A DNA stretch of 64,000 nucleotides from Streptomyces sp. NRRL WC-3626 (GTDB lineage Bacteria; Actinomycetota; Actinomycetes; Streptomycetales; Streptomycetaceae): contig NZ_JOCA01000018.1 of assembly GCF_000718785.1 (NCBI RefSeq), forward strand, positions 1 to 64,000. The letters run 5' to 3'. Within the stretch, counting starts at the first letter, position 1. Each line of letters starts with the position of its first letter. Positions 43,594 through 51,566 of the stretch are shown piece after piece. The notes beneath the pieces were generated by a model. That model saw only the letters and a list, made by a program, of their open reading frames with translations. It had not been told where the DNA came from and searched no databases. A program made the translations under genes and the position numbers.

Positions 43594-43952
43594 CGCATCG
43601 AGAGGCGACTCCGTCGCGTGGCACCGGCCCGGACCGCACCGGCCACGAGCCGGCCCCGCCGCGTCCGCCGGGCGCGGACCGCACCGAACGGGACCTGCGC
43701 GACGCACTGGAGGCGCTGGCCGGCGGGGTGCTGCCCGACCCGGACGCCTATCGCACCGCGCGCGGGGAGTGGCTGCGCCGGGAACGCCGGCGGCGGCTCG
43801 TCCTCGCCGTGCTCGTCGCCGTCGTCTTCGCGCTGGCCACACTGATCGGCCTGTGGGTGCTCAACCAGGCCCCCTCGGACCCCGGTGTCATCTTCTCCGG
43901 CGACGGTGCCGCGGCGGCCGACGGTCCGTCACTCCCCCGGGTCCACCCCTGA
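43590..43952 (+). CDS. Small single-pass membrane protein (possible anti-sigma partner)
   Basis: A 120-residue protein with a Pro/Arg/Asp-rich cytoplasmic segment (about 1-70), one transmembrane helix (RLVLAVLVAVVFALATLIGLW is the hydrophobic run, within about 70-92) and a short outer tail. The ATG overlaps the sigma factor TGA. Its place and topology suggest an anti-sigma factor, but it has no HxxxCxxC zinc motif and no recognised anti-sigma domain. Function unproven. Confidence 0.7.
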   Translation: MTHREATPSRGTGPDRTGHEPAPPRPPGADRTERDLRDALEALAGGVLPDPDAYRTARGEWLRRERRRRLVLAVLVAVVFALATLIGLWVLNQAPSDPGVIFSGDGAAAADGPSLPRVHP

Positions 43953-43985
43953 TTGCGGCCCCCGACTGCCGGGAACCCGCACCCC

Positions 43986-45767
43986 GTGCACCGTATCGAG
44001 GACTACGCGCTCATCGGCGACGAACAGACCGCTGCCCTGGTGGGCGCGGACGGCTCGGTCGACTGGCTCTGCCTGCCCCGCTTCGACTCGGCGGCCTGCT
44101 TCGCCCGGCTGCTCGGGGACGAGGACAACGGGCACTGGCGGATCGCCCCGGACGGCGCGGAGCGCTGCGTCCGCCGCGCCTACCGCGAGGACACCCTGGT
44201 CCTGGACACCGAGTGGGAGACCTCCGAGGGCGCCGTGCGCGTCACCGACCTGATGCCGCAACGCCACCGCGCGCCGGACGTGGTACGGATCGTGCAGGGC
44301 GTACGGGGTGAGGTGAGGGTGCGCAGCACGCTGCGGCTGCGCTTCGACTACGGCTCCGTGGTGCCGTGGGTGCGCAAGGAGGACGGCCACCGGGTGGCGG
44401 TGGCCGGGCCGGACTCGGCGTGGCTGCGCAGTGTCCCGGACGTGGAGACCTGGGGCGAGAACCAGAGCACCGTCTCGGAGTTCACGGTGCGCGAGGGCGA
44501 ACGGGTCGCGTTCGTGCTCACCTGGCACCCCTCCCACGAGCCGCGGCCCCCGCTGGTCGACCCGTACTCCTCGCTGCGGCACAGCGTCACGGACTGGCGT
44601 GCCTGGGCGGGCCGGTGCCGTTACGAGGGCCCGCACCGGGACGTCGTCGTCCGGTCGCTGATCACGCTCAAGGCACTCACCTACCGTCCCACCGGCGGCA
44701 TCGTCGCCGCACCCACCACCTCGCTGCCGGAGGAGCCGGGCGGGGTGCGCAACTGGGACTACCGCTTCTGCTGGCTGCGCGATTCCACCCTGACCCTGAA
44801 CACGCTGCTGGCCGCCGGGTACCAGGACGAGGCGGAGGCCTGGCGCGACTGGCTGCTCCGCGCGGTGGCGGGCGATCCGGCGGACCTGCAGATCATGTAC
44901 GGGCTGGCGGGCGAGCGGCGGCTGCCCGAGTTCGAACTGCCGTGGCTGTCCGGTTTCGACGGCGCCACACCCGTACGGACCGGCAACGAGGCCGTGAACC
45001 AGCTTCAGCTGGATGTGTACGGCGAGGTCATGGACTCCCTTTCGCTGGCGCGGAGTTCGGGGCTGTCGGCACAGCCGGACGTGTGGGCGCTGCAGTCGGT
45101 GCTGATGGACTTCCTGCGTACGGCGTGGCGACAGCCGGACGAGGGGCTGTGGGAGGTGCGCGGCGGCCGGCGCCACTTCGTGCACTCCAAGGTGATGGTG
45201 TGGGTGGCGGCCGACCGCGCGGTGCGCACGCTGGAGGAGAACCCGGGGCTGGACGGGGATCTGGACGGCTGGCGGGAGCTGCGTGACGAGGTGCACCGGG
45301 AGGTGTGCGAGAAGGGGTACGACCCCGCGCGGAACACGTTCACGCAGTCGTACGGCTCGCGCGAACTCGACGCGGCGCTGCTGCTGATCCCCAGGGTGGG
45401 GTTTCTGCCGCCCGACGACCCGCGGGTGCTGGGCACCATCGACGCGGTCCGTGCGGAGCTGGGGCAGAACGGGTTTCTGCGCCGGTACACACCGGAGGCG
45501 ACGGCGGTCGACGGGCTGCCCGGCAATGAGGGCACGTTCCTGGTGTGCTCGTTCTGGCTGGCGGACGCCCTGCACATGACCGGGAGGACGGAGGAGGCGC
45601 GCGAGCTGTTCGAGCGGCTGCTGGGGCTCGCCAACGACGTGGGGCTGCTCGCGGAGGAGTACGACCCGGTGGGCGGGCGGCTGCTGGGGAACTTCCCGCA
45701 GGCGTTCAGCCACATCGGGCTGGTGAACACCGCTCTCGCCCTGTTCGGGGACGAGGAGGCAGGATAG
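43986..45767 (+). CDS. Glycoside hydrolase family 15 protein
   Basis: A 593-residue GH15 enzyme. The family start HRIEDYALIGDEQTAALVGA with GSVDWLCLPRFDS is immediately recognisable. The catalytic region has EEPGGVRNWDYRFCWLRDST and the second acidic site in LPGNEGTFLVCSFWLADAL. Actinobacterial GH15 members include trehalases and glucoamylases; the subtype cannot be decided here. I take the GTG at 43986 (V-HRIEDY) as start; a TTG at 43953 would overlap nothing and add eleven residues. It is 33 bp after the small membrane-protein gene, likely the same transcript. Confidence 0.9.
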   Translation: MHRIEDYALIGDEQTAALVGADGSVDWLCLPRFDSAACFARLLGDEDNGHWRIAPDGAERCVRRAYREDTLVLDTEWETSEGAVRVTDLMPQRHRAPDVVRIVQGVRGEVRVRSTLRLRFDYGSVVPWVRKEDGHRVAVAGPDSAWLRSVPDVETWGENQSTVSEFTVREGERVAFVLTWHPSHEPRPPLVDPYSSLRHSVTDWRAWAGRCRYEGPHRDVVVRSLITLKALTYRPTGGIVAAPTTSLPEEPGGVRNWDYRFCWLRDSTLTLNTLLAAGYQDEAEAWRDWLLRAVAGDPADLQIMYGLAGERRLPEFELPWLSGFDGATPVRTGNEAVNQLQLDVYGEVMDSLSLARSSGLSAQPDVWALQSVLMDFLRTAWRQPDEGLWEVRGGRRHFVHSKVMVWVAADRAVRTLEENPGLDGDLDGWRELRDEVHREVCEKGYDPARNTFTQSYGSRELDAALLLIPRVGFLPPDDPRVLGTIDAVRAELGQNGFLRRYTPEATAVDGLPGNEGTFLVCSFWLADALHMTGRTEEARELFERLLGLANDVGLLAEEYDPVGGRLLGNFPQAFSHIGLVNTALALFGDEEAG

Positions 45768-45771
45768 GGCC

Positions 45772-46527
45772 ATGGATCTTGGACTGAAGGACCGGGTGTA
45801 CGTCGTCACCGGGGCGACCCGGGGGCTGGGCAACGCCTCCGCGCGGGAGCTCGTCGCGGACGGCGCGAAGGTGGTGATCACCGGGCGGGAGGAGAAGTCC
45901 GTCGCGGAGGCGGCCGCCGCGCTGGGGCCGGACGTGGTGGGGGTGGCCGTCGACAACGCGGACCCCGGGGCGCCGGCGCGGCTGATCGCGACCGCGCGGG
46001 AGCGGTTCGGGCGTTTCGACGGCATTCTCGTCAGCGTGGGCGGGCCGCCGCCGGGGTTCGTGGCCGACACGACGGACGAGCAGTGGCAGACGGCGTTCGA
46101 GTCGGTGTTCCTCGGTGCGGTGCGGATGGCTCGGGCGGCCGCGGCGGAGCTGGCCGAGGGCGGCGTCATCGGGTTCGTGCTGTCGGGGTCGGTGCATGAG
46201 CCGATTCCGGGGCTGACGATCTCCAACGGCCTGCGGCCGGGGCTGGCCGGGTTCGCGAAGTCGCTGGCGGACGAGCTGGGGCCGCGGGGGATTCGCGTGG
46301 TGGGGCTGCTGCCGGGGCGGATCGACACGGATCGCGTGCGGGAGCTGGACGCGTTGTCGGCGGATCCGGAGGCTACTCGGCGGGCGGCGGAGTCGCGGAT
46401 TCCGTTGCGGCGGTATGGGACGCCGGGGGAATTCGGGCGGGCGGCGGCGTTCTTGCTGTCGCCGGCGGGGTCTTATCTGACGGGGCTGATGGTGCCGGTG
46501 GACGGGGGCGTGCGGCACGGGTTCTGA
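45772..46527 (+). CDS. SDR-family protein with a substituted catalytic pair
   Basis: A 251-residue short-chain dehydrogenase-like protein. The nucleotide motif TGATRGLGNASARELV and the ILVSVGGPPPG segment are clear, as is GVRVVGLLPGRIDTDRVREL-type sequence near the end and MVPVDGG. The catalytic YxxxK is missing: where FabG has YAASK, this has SNGLR, so Tyr becomes Ser and Lys becomes Arg. This matches a known BKR-like SDR subgroup with incomplete catalytic residues. It starts at ATG 45772, four bp after the GH15 stop. Confidence 0.85.
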   Translation: MDLGLKDRVYVVTGATRGLGNASARELVADGAKVVITGREEKSVAEAAAALGPDVVGVAVDNADPGAPARLIATARERFGRFDGILVSVGGPPPGFVADTTDEQWQTAFESVFLGAVRMARAAAAELAEGGVIGFVLSGSVHEPIPGLTISNGLRPGLAGFAKSLADELGPRGIRVVGLLPGRIDTDRVRELDALSADPEATRRAAESRIPLRRYGTPGEFGRAAAFLLSPAGSYLTGLMVPVDGGVRHGF

Positions 46528-46529
46528 CG

Positions 46530-46700
46530 GGGGGTGAGTGGCGCGGCCCGGCGCCTGCGGGGTGCCGTCGCGCCCACCCGTGCGGCGGAGTTGGGCCGCG
46601 CCCCGGTGTGATGGCTGAGCGGGGGGTGAGTGGCGCGGCCCGGCGCCCACGGGGTGCCGTCGCGCCCACCCGTGCCGCCCCAGCGGCACGACTGCCCGCG
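46530..46700. repeat. Dispersed palindromic units, copies D and E
   Basis: Two tandem units of about 90 bp, each starting GGGGGGTGAGTGGCGCGGCC. Unit D has a 5'-identical but 3'-diverged arm (46559-46582). Unit E carries the full 30-bp arm at 46651-46680 followed by CAGCGGCACGACTGCCCGCG. Unit E matches, to one mismatch over about 48 bp, the inverted complement of the left arm of the element at 49884. Confidence 0.8.
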
Positions 46701-46793
46701 GAGGGGCGGCAGTGCAGCTGTGCGGCGCGCAGAGGGGCGGCAGTGCGGCGGTGCGGCGCACGGAGGGGCGGCAGTGCGGCTGTGCGGCGCGTG
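46701..46793. repeat. Three tandem 31-bp repeats
   Basis: Copies start at 46701, 46732 and 46763, each beginning GAGGGGCGGCAGTGC and differing at a few positions. They lie between unit E and the amaP stop. There are no unique spacers, so this is not a CRISPR array. Confidence 0.85.
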
Positions 46794-46797
46794 GGGG

Positions 46798-47376
46798 TTA
46801 GGTGACTCGTTCTGGGGGGTGTTTTTGGGTTTTCAGGTGGGTTTCCGTGGGGAGGGTGGGGAGGCCTGCGGAGGTTCTGGCGTGGGTCAGGGGGCCCTCG
46901 GTGAGGGTGGTCAGGGCTGTTGACGGGTCGATGCGGGGGTCCAGGAGCAGGAGGACGCGGGCTCTCGGGGTGCCTCGGCGGCCCGTCAGGACGACGTGGG
47001 CCTGTTCCACCCCGTCCAGGTGACCTGCCTCCTCGGCCAGGGCCTGTTCCAGGGCACGGCCGCGCAGTGACGCCTCCTCGTCGTCGCCCGTGTCGACCAC
47101 CACCTCCGCGAGCCGTCGCCGGCGCAGTACCGCGACCAGCCACCACAGGGAGAGCAGGACCAGGACGGCGAGCACCGCGATGACCACCGGCCACCACCAG
47201 CCCTCGTCCCGCCACCGGGTCCGCTCGGACTCGTTCAACAGCACGTCGTCGCGTCCGTCGTGCAGCCACCAGGACGGCGCCGGTGCCCCCAGTCCGATGG
47301 CCAGCACCGACCCGCCGAGGGCGACCAGCACCAGCCCCACGATTCCGAGCAGCACCCGGTTGACGGCTCCGAGCAC
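46798..47376 (-). CDS. amaP: AmaP-type alkaline shock response membrane anchor protein
   Basis: A 192-residue protein with two N-terminal membrane helices (VLLGIVGLVLVALGGSVLAI and WPVVIAVLAVLVLLSLWWLV) around a short polar loop, then a cytoplasmic domain with an alternating pattern like Asp23 (HVVLTGRRGTPRARVLLLLD). In Gram-positives AmaP tethers Asp23 to the membrane. It is the last gene of the five-gene operon, starting at GTG 47376, 2 bp after the DUF6286 stop. The C-terminal tail reads into repeat-like sequence, so its exact end may vary between strains. Confidence 0.85.
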   Translation of the reverse strand: MLGAVNRVLLGIVGLVLVALGGSVLAIGLGAPAPSWWLHDGRDDVLLNESERTRWRDEGWWWPVVIAVLAVLVLLSLWWLVAVLRRRRLAEVVVDTGDDEEASLRGRALEQALAEEAGHLDGVEQAHVVLTGRRGTPRARVLLLLDPRIDPSTALTTLTEGPLTHARTSAGLPTLPTETHLKTQKHPPERVT

Positions 47377-47378
47377 CT

Positions 47379-47933
47379 CTACCGCCCCTTCCGGCCGGGC
47401 CGCCGTACGCGCAGCGACAGCGAGGGCGGCCGGGCCAGGCCCAGCCCCTTCACCGCGTCGTCGAGCACTCCGGTCAAGTCGGCCCGTACGTCGTCGAGTT
47501 CACGAAAGTGCGACACCGCGTGGACATCCGCGCGGGCGCGTTTCACCCTGACCCGGACCGACCGCACACCGGCCACCTCCAGGGCCCGGTCGCGCAGCAC
47601 CGTCGCGGCGGCGTCCCGGTGCAGTCCCGCGCGGACGTCGGGGTCGGTGGGGCGCATCGGCAGCTGGGCGCGCAGGCCGGGTGTCACCGCGAGCAGCAGC
47701 AGCCAGAGTCCGAGCGCGGCGGCGACACCGGCTCCGGTCAGTACCCAGGGGTCGTCCAGGGGCCGTTCGGCGAGCTGCCGCGCCAGGTCCCGGCGCCAGC
47801 TCAGCCCCGCACGGTGGGCCCGTACGGCGACGACGTCGTACAGGAAGGCGCCCGCGATCAGCAGGATCAGCAGGGCGACCAGGCCCGCGGGGACCGCGCG
47901 CGAGGACCAGAAGCGCCGGGGCTCGTTCATCAT
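47379..47933 (-). CDS. DUF6286-family membrane protein
   Basis: A 184-residue protein with two membrane helices (AVPAGLVALLILLIAGAFLY and LTGAGVAAALGLWLLLLAVT) and a C-terminal domain (about 95-184, GLHRDAAATVLRDRALEVAG with VRSVRVRVKRARADVHAVSH) whose layout mimics Asp23 domains. Such proteins are regular members of actinobacterial Asp23 operons. The ATG at 47933 overlaps the upstream Asp23 stop by 4 bp. Confidence 0.82.
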   Translation of the reverse strand: MMNEPRRFWSSRAVPAGLVALLILLIAGAFLYDVVAVRAHRAGLSWRRDLARQLAERPLDDPWVLTGAGVAAALGLWLLLLAVTPGLRAQLPMRPTDPDVRAGLHRDAAATVLRDRALEVAGVRSVRVRVKRARADVHAVSHFRELDDVRADLTGVLDDAVKGLGLARPPSLSLRVRRPGRKGR

Positions 47934-48295
47934 GTCCTCCCCCGGGCCGCCGCCACATGCAGGCGTTCCACCAGGACGACGACCTCCGGCACATGCATGC
48001 CCGCCAGATCGCGCACCCGGTCGACCACCCGGCGCCGCACCCGCGCGCAGCGGCCGCCGATGTCGCCGGGGTAGTCGAGTTCGATGTGCACCCGGACCCG
48101 GGCCGCCTCATGGCTGACGATCACGGTCGCGTGCGGTGGTGCGGCGTCCGGTGGGAGAGGGCCGGCCGCCTCGCGGGCCGCCTGCGAGGCGATCTTCGCG
48201 ATCACCCGGTCGGCGATCCTGGTCGCCCCGCGCTCGCCCGGCGCGACGGCGTCCGGTCCCCGGCGGGGCTCCGCGACCGTGCCCAACGCCGTCAC
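47930..48295 (-). CDS. Asp23/Gls24-family protein (second of two)
   Basis: A 121-residue Asp23-family protein: TRIADRVIAKIASQAAREAA is the conserved N-terminal helix, and the strands VRVHIELDYPGDIG and the helix VDRVRDLAGMHVPEVVVLVE complete the fold. Asp23 proteins coat the membrane-associated nucleoid or envelope region and protect against alkaline and cell-wall stress in Staphylococcus. The start is GTG 48295, overlapping the DUF2273 stop (GTGA). Confidence 0.88.
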   Translation of the reverse strand: MTALGTVAEPRRGPDAVAPGERGATRIADRVIAKIASQAAREAAGPLPPDAAPPHATVIVSHEAARVRVHIELDYPGDIGGRCARVRRRVVDRVRDLAGMHVPEVVVLVERLHVAAARGRT

Positions 48296-48477
48296 CGCCG
48301 CCGTTCGTCACGGCGCCGGAAGAAGTCGCCGAGCTCCAGGTCTCCCTCGAGGAACCGCCCGGCGACGAAACCGACGGCACCCAACGCCGCCACCAGCAGA
48401 AATGCTCCGAACCCGCCGAAGTATCCGGCGAAGCCCAACGCCATGCCGGCGATCATGCCGACGACGGCCATGTTCAT
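48292..48477 (-). CDS. DUF2273-like small membrane protein
   Basis: A 61-residue two-helix membrane protein (VVGMIAGMALGFAGYFGGFG, LLVAALGAVGFVAGRFLEG), ending in a charged tail (FFRRRDERRR). DUF2273 proteins accompany Asp23 genes. The ATG at 48477 has GGAGGAG upstream. It overlaps the following Asp23 gene by 4 bp. Confidence 0.8.
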   Translation of the reverse strand: MNMAVVGMIAGMALGFAGYFGGFGAFLLVAALGAVGFVAGRFLEGDLELGDFFRRRDERRR

Positions 48478-48502
48478 GGTGCGCTCCTCCGCTCACCGAG
48501 TC

Positions 48503-48997
48503 TCACTGAAGACGGGTCTCCGGTTCCTCGTCCTCCTCCTCGGGCAGCTTCACGTCGCTCACCGCGATGTTGACCTCGACCACCTCGAGGCCGGTCATCC
48601 GCTCGACCGCCGCGATGACGTTCTCCCGCACGTCCCTGGCGACGTCGGCGATGGAGACGCCGTAGTCGACGACGATCTCCAGGTCGAGCGCGGTCTGCAC
48701 CTCGCCGACCTCTGCCTTCACGCCGCGCGTCGCGGACTTCGAGCCGCCTGGCACCCTGTCCCGTACGGCGCCGAAGGTGCGGGACAGGCCGCTGCCCATG
48801 GTGTGTACGCCGAGCACGTCCCGTGCGGCCAGTCCGGCGATCTTCTCCACGACGCCGTCGGCGATGGTGGTACGGCCACGGGTCGCGGCATCGCCGCCGC
48901 CGCGGCGGCTTCCCTGGCCCTTGCGGGGGCCGGTGTCCGAGAGGTTCTTCTCCGGGTCGGGGGCCCGTACCGAGCCGCCCTCTGTCATATCGGTCAT
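48503..48997 (-). CDS. Asp23/Gls24-family protein (first of two)
   Basis: A 164-residue Asp23/Gls24 family protein, the lead gene of the operon. A polar N-terminal 40 residues precede GRTTIADGVVEKIAGLAARD and the strand TALDLEIVVDYGVSIADVAR, with VEVNIAVSDVKLP near the C-terminus and an acidic end (EEEDEEPE). AAGGGACG lies before the ATG at 48997. It is divergent, 87 bp, from a gene encoding a related two-domain protein. Confidence 0.92.
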   Translation of the reverse strand: MTDMTEGGSVRAPDPEKNLSDTGPRKGQGSRRGGGDAATRGRTTIADGVVEKIAGLAARDVLGVHTMGSGLSRTFGAVRDRVPGGSKSATRGVKAEVGEVQTALDLEIVVDYGVSIADVARDVRENVIAAVERMTGLEVVEVNIAVSDVKLPEEEDEEPETRLQ

Positions 48998-49084
48998 CGC
49001 CGTACGTCCCTTCGGTCATCCTCCTTCAACCACCGTATGCGCGGTGGCCCGGTCTCGCGCCCGAGATGCGGCAGGCTGGGTGGT

Positions 49085-49810
49085 ATGACGGCGGATCGGT
49101 GGACCCGGGTGGTGCGGGAACAGGTGGGGCTCGGCAGGATCGTGCCCCTGGGTGGAGCGCGGGACGGCGCGTGGATCACGGAGCGGGCGGTGGGGGCCGT
49201 GCTGCGGCGGGCGGTCGCGCGGGGGGTGCCGGGGGTGCGGGTGGATGGTGTGCGGGTGGGGCCGGTCGATCCGGAGGAGGTGGGGGAACGGCCGGTCGTG
49301 CCGGCGCCGGTGGGGGCGTTGGGGGTGGGGGCGTTGCGGCTGGTCGTCGAGTTCGCGGCGACCGGGGGGCGGCCGTTGCCGGAGACTTCGTCGGTGCTGC
49401 GGGGGGTGCTGGGGGAAGCGGTGGTGGAGGGGGTGGGGCTGGCTGTCGTGGAGGTGGATCTGCGGGTGACGGAGTTGCTGGACGCGGAGCCGGTTGCTGA
49501 ACCGGGGGTGCGTGAGTCGGCCGGTGGGCCGGTGGACACCGGGGACTTTGAGGTGGGGCGGGTGGGGGCGGCGGTGCTGGGGGTGCCGGGGGTGAGCCGG
49601 CTGACGGGGGTGTTGGGGCGGGCGGTTCACATCACCGAGGAGCCGGGAGAGGGCGGTACCGCCGCATTGCCTCGGCGCCATGTGCGGGTGGATCTTGCGG
49701 TGGGGGCGGGGGCGCGGCCGCTGGATGTGGCGCGGGAGGTTCGGGGGGTGGTGGCGTCCGTGGTCACCGGCGGACCGACGGTGACCGTACTGGTCACGAC
49801 GATCGACTGA
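49085..49810 (+). CDS. Asp23-like two-domain protein (annotated elsewhere as a nucleopolyhedrovirus P10-type name)
   Basis: A 241-residue protein that I read as two Asp23-like repeats. Repeat 1 holds WITERAVGAVLRRAVARGVP with later LRLVVEFAATGGRPLPETSS and VDLRVTELLD; repeat 2 holds VGAAVLGVPGVSRLTGVLGR, then RHVRVDLAVGAGARPLDVAR and TVTVLVTTID. The spacing of helix, strand and helix in each half follows the neighbouring Asp23 proteins. The viral P10 name used for orthologues in databases, as I recall, is uninformative. Start ATG 49085, divergent from the Asp23 operon. Confidence 0.75.
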   Translation: MTADRWTRVVREQVGLGRIVPLGGARDGAWITERAVGAVLRRAVARGVPGVRVDGVRVGPVDPEEVGERPVVPAPVGALGVGALRLVVEFAATGGRPLPETSSVLRGVLGEAVVEGVGLAVVEVDLRVTELLDAEPVAEPGVRESAGGPVDTGDFEVGRVGAAVLGVPGVSRLTGVLGRAVHITEEPGEGGTAALPRRHVRVDLAVGAGARPLDVAREVRGVVASVVTGGPTVTVLVTTID

Positions 49811-49844
49811 AGGTGGCCGGGGGTTCCGCGGCCGCGCGCCCACC

Positions 49845-50096
49845 GATCCGCCGATCCGCCGATCCGCGGGCAGGCGTGCCGCAGGGCGGCACGGGTGGGC
49901 GCGACGGCACCCCGTGAGCGCCGGGCCGCGCGACCTCCCCCGCCCAGCCGTCACCCCGGGCAACTGCTGGGCGGGGGTGGGTGTGCGCTCGCCCCGCTGG
50001 AGGGGGTGCCGCTGCGCCCACCCGTGCCGCCCCAGCGGCACGACTGCCCGCAGCTACGCGGGCTGCAGCGGCACGACTGCCCGCAGCTAGGGTGAA
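49845..50096. repeat. Long inverted-repeat element, copy B, with 8-bp array
   Basis: Three 8-bp GATCCGCC units (49845, 49853, 49861) precede arms of 30 bp at 49884-49913 and 50003-50032 (28 of 30 matches). The 149-bp arm-to-arm length equals copy A (150 bp), and the intervening sequence is near-identical to copy A outside about 20 bp. The tail contains GCCCGCAGCTACGCGGGC and a second CGGCACGACTGCCCGCAGCT. It fills the gap between the Asp23-like gene and the hydratase. Confidence 0.85.
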
Positions 50097-50097
50097 G

Positions 50098-50901
50098 TTA
50101 GTCGTCGAGGTTGGACAGGGCTCGTAGGCGGCGGGACTGGGCGGCTCGTTCGGCGGCTCGTTGGGTGTCGTAGGGGTGGGTGGTGGCGGACCGGAGCAGC
50201 GCCTTGGTCTCGATCACCGCGTCGCGGGGGGCCGCAAGGAGGGCCGCCGCCAGATCCTGCGTCGCCGCGTCCAGATCCGCGGCCGGGACCGCCACGTTGG
50301 CCAGGCCGGTCGCCACCGACTCCTCCGCCGTGACGAAGCGGCCCGTCGCGCAGATCTCCAGCGCACGGGCGTAGCCGACGAGGGCGACCAGGGGGTGGGT
50401 GCCGGTGAGGTCGGGGACGAGGCCCAGACTGGTCTCACGCATGGCGAACTGCACGTCGTCCGCGACGACGCGCAGGTCACAGGCGAGGGCCAGCTGGAAG
50501 CCCGCCCCGATGGCATGCCCCTGGACGGCCGCGATGGACACGATGTCGCTGCGCCGCCACCAGGTGAACGCCTCCTGGTATGCGGCGATGGTCGCGTCCA
50601 GCGCGGCGTCGTCGCGGCGCGCCAGGTCGATGAACGAGGGCTCGCCCTCGATTCCCTCGGGCGTGAACATCTGCCGGTCGAGTCCGGCGGAGAAGGACTT
50701 GCCCTCCCCGCGCAGCACCACGACCCGGACGGAGCCGGGCAGCAGCCGGCCCGCCTCGGTCAGCGCCCGCCACAGAGCGGGGCTCTGCGCGTTGCGCTTG
50801 GCCGGGTTGGTCAGCGTCACCGTGGCGATCGCGTCGTCGACGGTGAGCCGTACGCCGTCCTTGTCGAGTACCGGACCGAGGTCCTGGGCGGACGAAGCCA
50901 T
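50098..50901 (-). CDS. Enoyl-CoA hydratase/isomerase family protein
   Basis: A 267-residue crotonase-fold protein. Blocks: ATVTLTNPAKRNAQSPALWR, the oxyanion-hole segments FSAGLDRQMF and VQGHAIGAGFQLALACDLRV, and the acid residues in AMRETSLGLVPDLTG (Glu equivalent to crotonase Glu144) and ARALEICATG (Glu164 equivalent). So hydratase chemistry is plausible; physiological substrate unknown. Start ATG 50901 with GGAGGCG upstream. Its 3' end adjoins the inverted repeat copy B. Confidence 0.9.
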   Translation of the reverse strand: MASSAQDLGPVLDKDGVRLTVDDAIATVTLTNPAKRNAQSPALWRALTEAGRLLPGSVRVVVLRGEGKSFSAGLDRQMFTPEGIEGEPSFIDLARRDDAALDATIAAYQEAFTWWRRSDIVSIAAVQGHAIGAGFQLALACDLRVVADDVQFAMRETSLGLVPDLTGTHPLVALVGYARALEICATGRFVTAEESVATGLANVAVPAADLDAATQDLAAALLAAPRDAVIETKALLRSATTHPYDTQRAAERAAQSRRLRALSNLDD

Positions 50902-51007
50902 GGGGCGCCTCCGATGGGTGCGGTCAGTCAAGTGACTGCACAGTAACCACCCGGTCGGTCATCCGGCCGACCGGGTGGCCACCATCGGAACAGTGGCGCG
51001 CCCGGGG

Positions 51008-51229
51008 TCAGGCCGAGGGGGCCTTCTTGCCCCGCGTCGCCCCGCCACGCCCTCGCAGCGTGACGCCCGACTCGCTGAGCATGCGGTGCACGAAGCCATA
51101 CGAGCGGCCGGTCTCCTCGGCCAACGCCCGGATGCTCGCACCGGCGTCGTACTTCTTCTTCAGGTCTGCCGCGAGCTTGTCGCGCGCGGCGCCGGTCACC
51201 CGGCTGCCCTTCTTCAGAGTCTCGGCCAC
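51008..51229 (-). CDS. gbn: Gbn-like small HTH nucleoid-associated protein
   Basis: A 73-residue basic protein that matches the actinobacterial small NAP Gbn (S. coelicolor SCO1839), reported to bind GATC-centred sites and affect development. Family knowledge: a short helix-turn-helix protein, highly conserved. Seen here: LAADLKKKYDAGASIRALAE, then TGRSYGFVHRMLSESGVTLR, a HTH of the Hin/invertase-like kind, and a basic C-tail GRGGATRGKKAPSA. The GTG at 51229 has TGAGGAGG upstream; an alternative start at 51274 lacks one. GATC sites cluster upstream. Confidence 0.82.
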   Translation of the reverse strand: MAETLKKGSRVTGAARDKLAADLKKKYDAGASIRALAEETGRSYGFVHRMLSESGVTLRGRGGATRGKKAPSA

Positions 51230-51430
51230 CCGTGCCTCCTCATGGGAAGTGCGCTCTGGTCTCCTCATGATCACCCCTCCCGGCCCTCATGGCCACCCAT
51301 TCGGCAAGGTCGATGAGACAAGGTTGTGACGACGGGAGCGCGTCCCCACATACGGAATGAGGGATTCCGGAGTGTGCGCGCGGTACCTCCGATCGGGTTC
51401 TTCCGTGAAGTGCCTGGTCACAGACGCGCG

Positions 51431-51465
51431 ACGGCCGAGCCCCGGTTCGCCGGGAGCTCGGCCGT
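51431..51465. terminator. Hairpin in the gbn / ABC-F intergenic gap
   Basis: ACGGCCGAGC (51431-51440) pairs with GCTCGGCCGT (51456-51465), with an inner CCCGG-TTCG-CCGGG stem. It probably ends ABC-F transcription (minus strand). It stands in the 355-bp gap 51230-51584. Confidence 0.65.
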
Positions 51466-51498
51466 GATTTCCGTGTAGGACACACCTCGGGATGAGGA

Positions 51499-51566
51499 GA
51501 TCTCACACGAATGATGGATCACCGATGGGCCGAATGATCCATACGCAGTGGATCACGCCTTCGATC
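51499..51566. promoter_or_regulatory. Cluster of GATC sites upstream of gbn
   Basis: GATC occurs at 51499, 51517, 51536, 51551 and 51563, five in 68 bp; further sites lie at 51269 and 51391. At this GC content roughly one per 400 bp would be expected. The core is GATC followed mostly by AC, AA, TC or CA. The adjacent gene encodes a GATC-binding-type protein. Confidence 0.55.

Noticed and set aside
43590..43952. Classical zinc anti-sigma (ZAS) factor
   Set aside because: No HxxxCxxC motif; kept only as a possible partner by position.
46701..46793. CRISPR-like short repeat array
   Set aside because: Three adjacent 31-bp units without spacers and no cas genes in the window.
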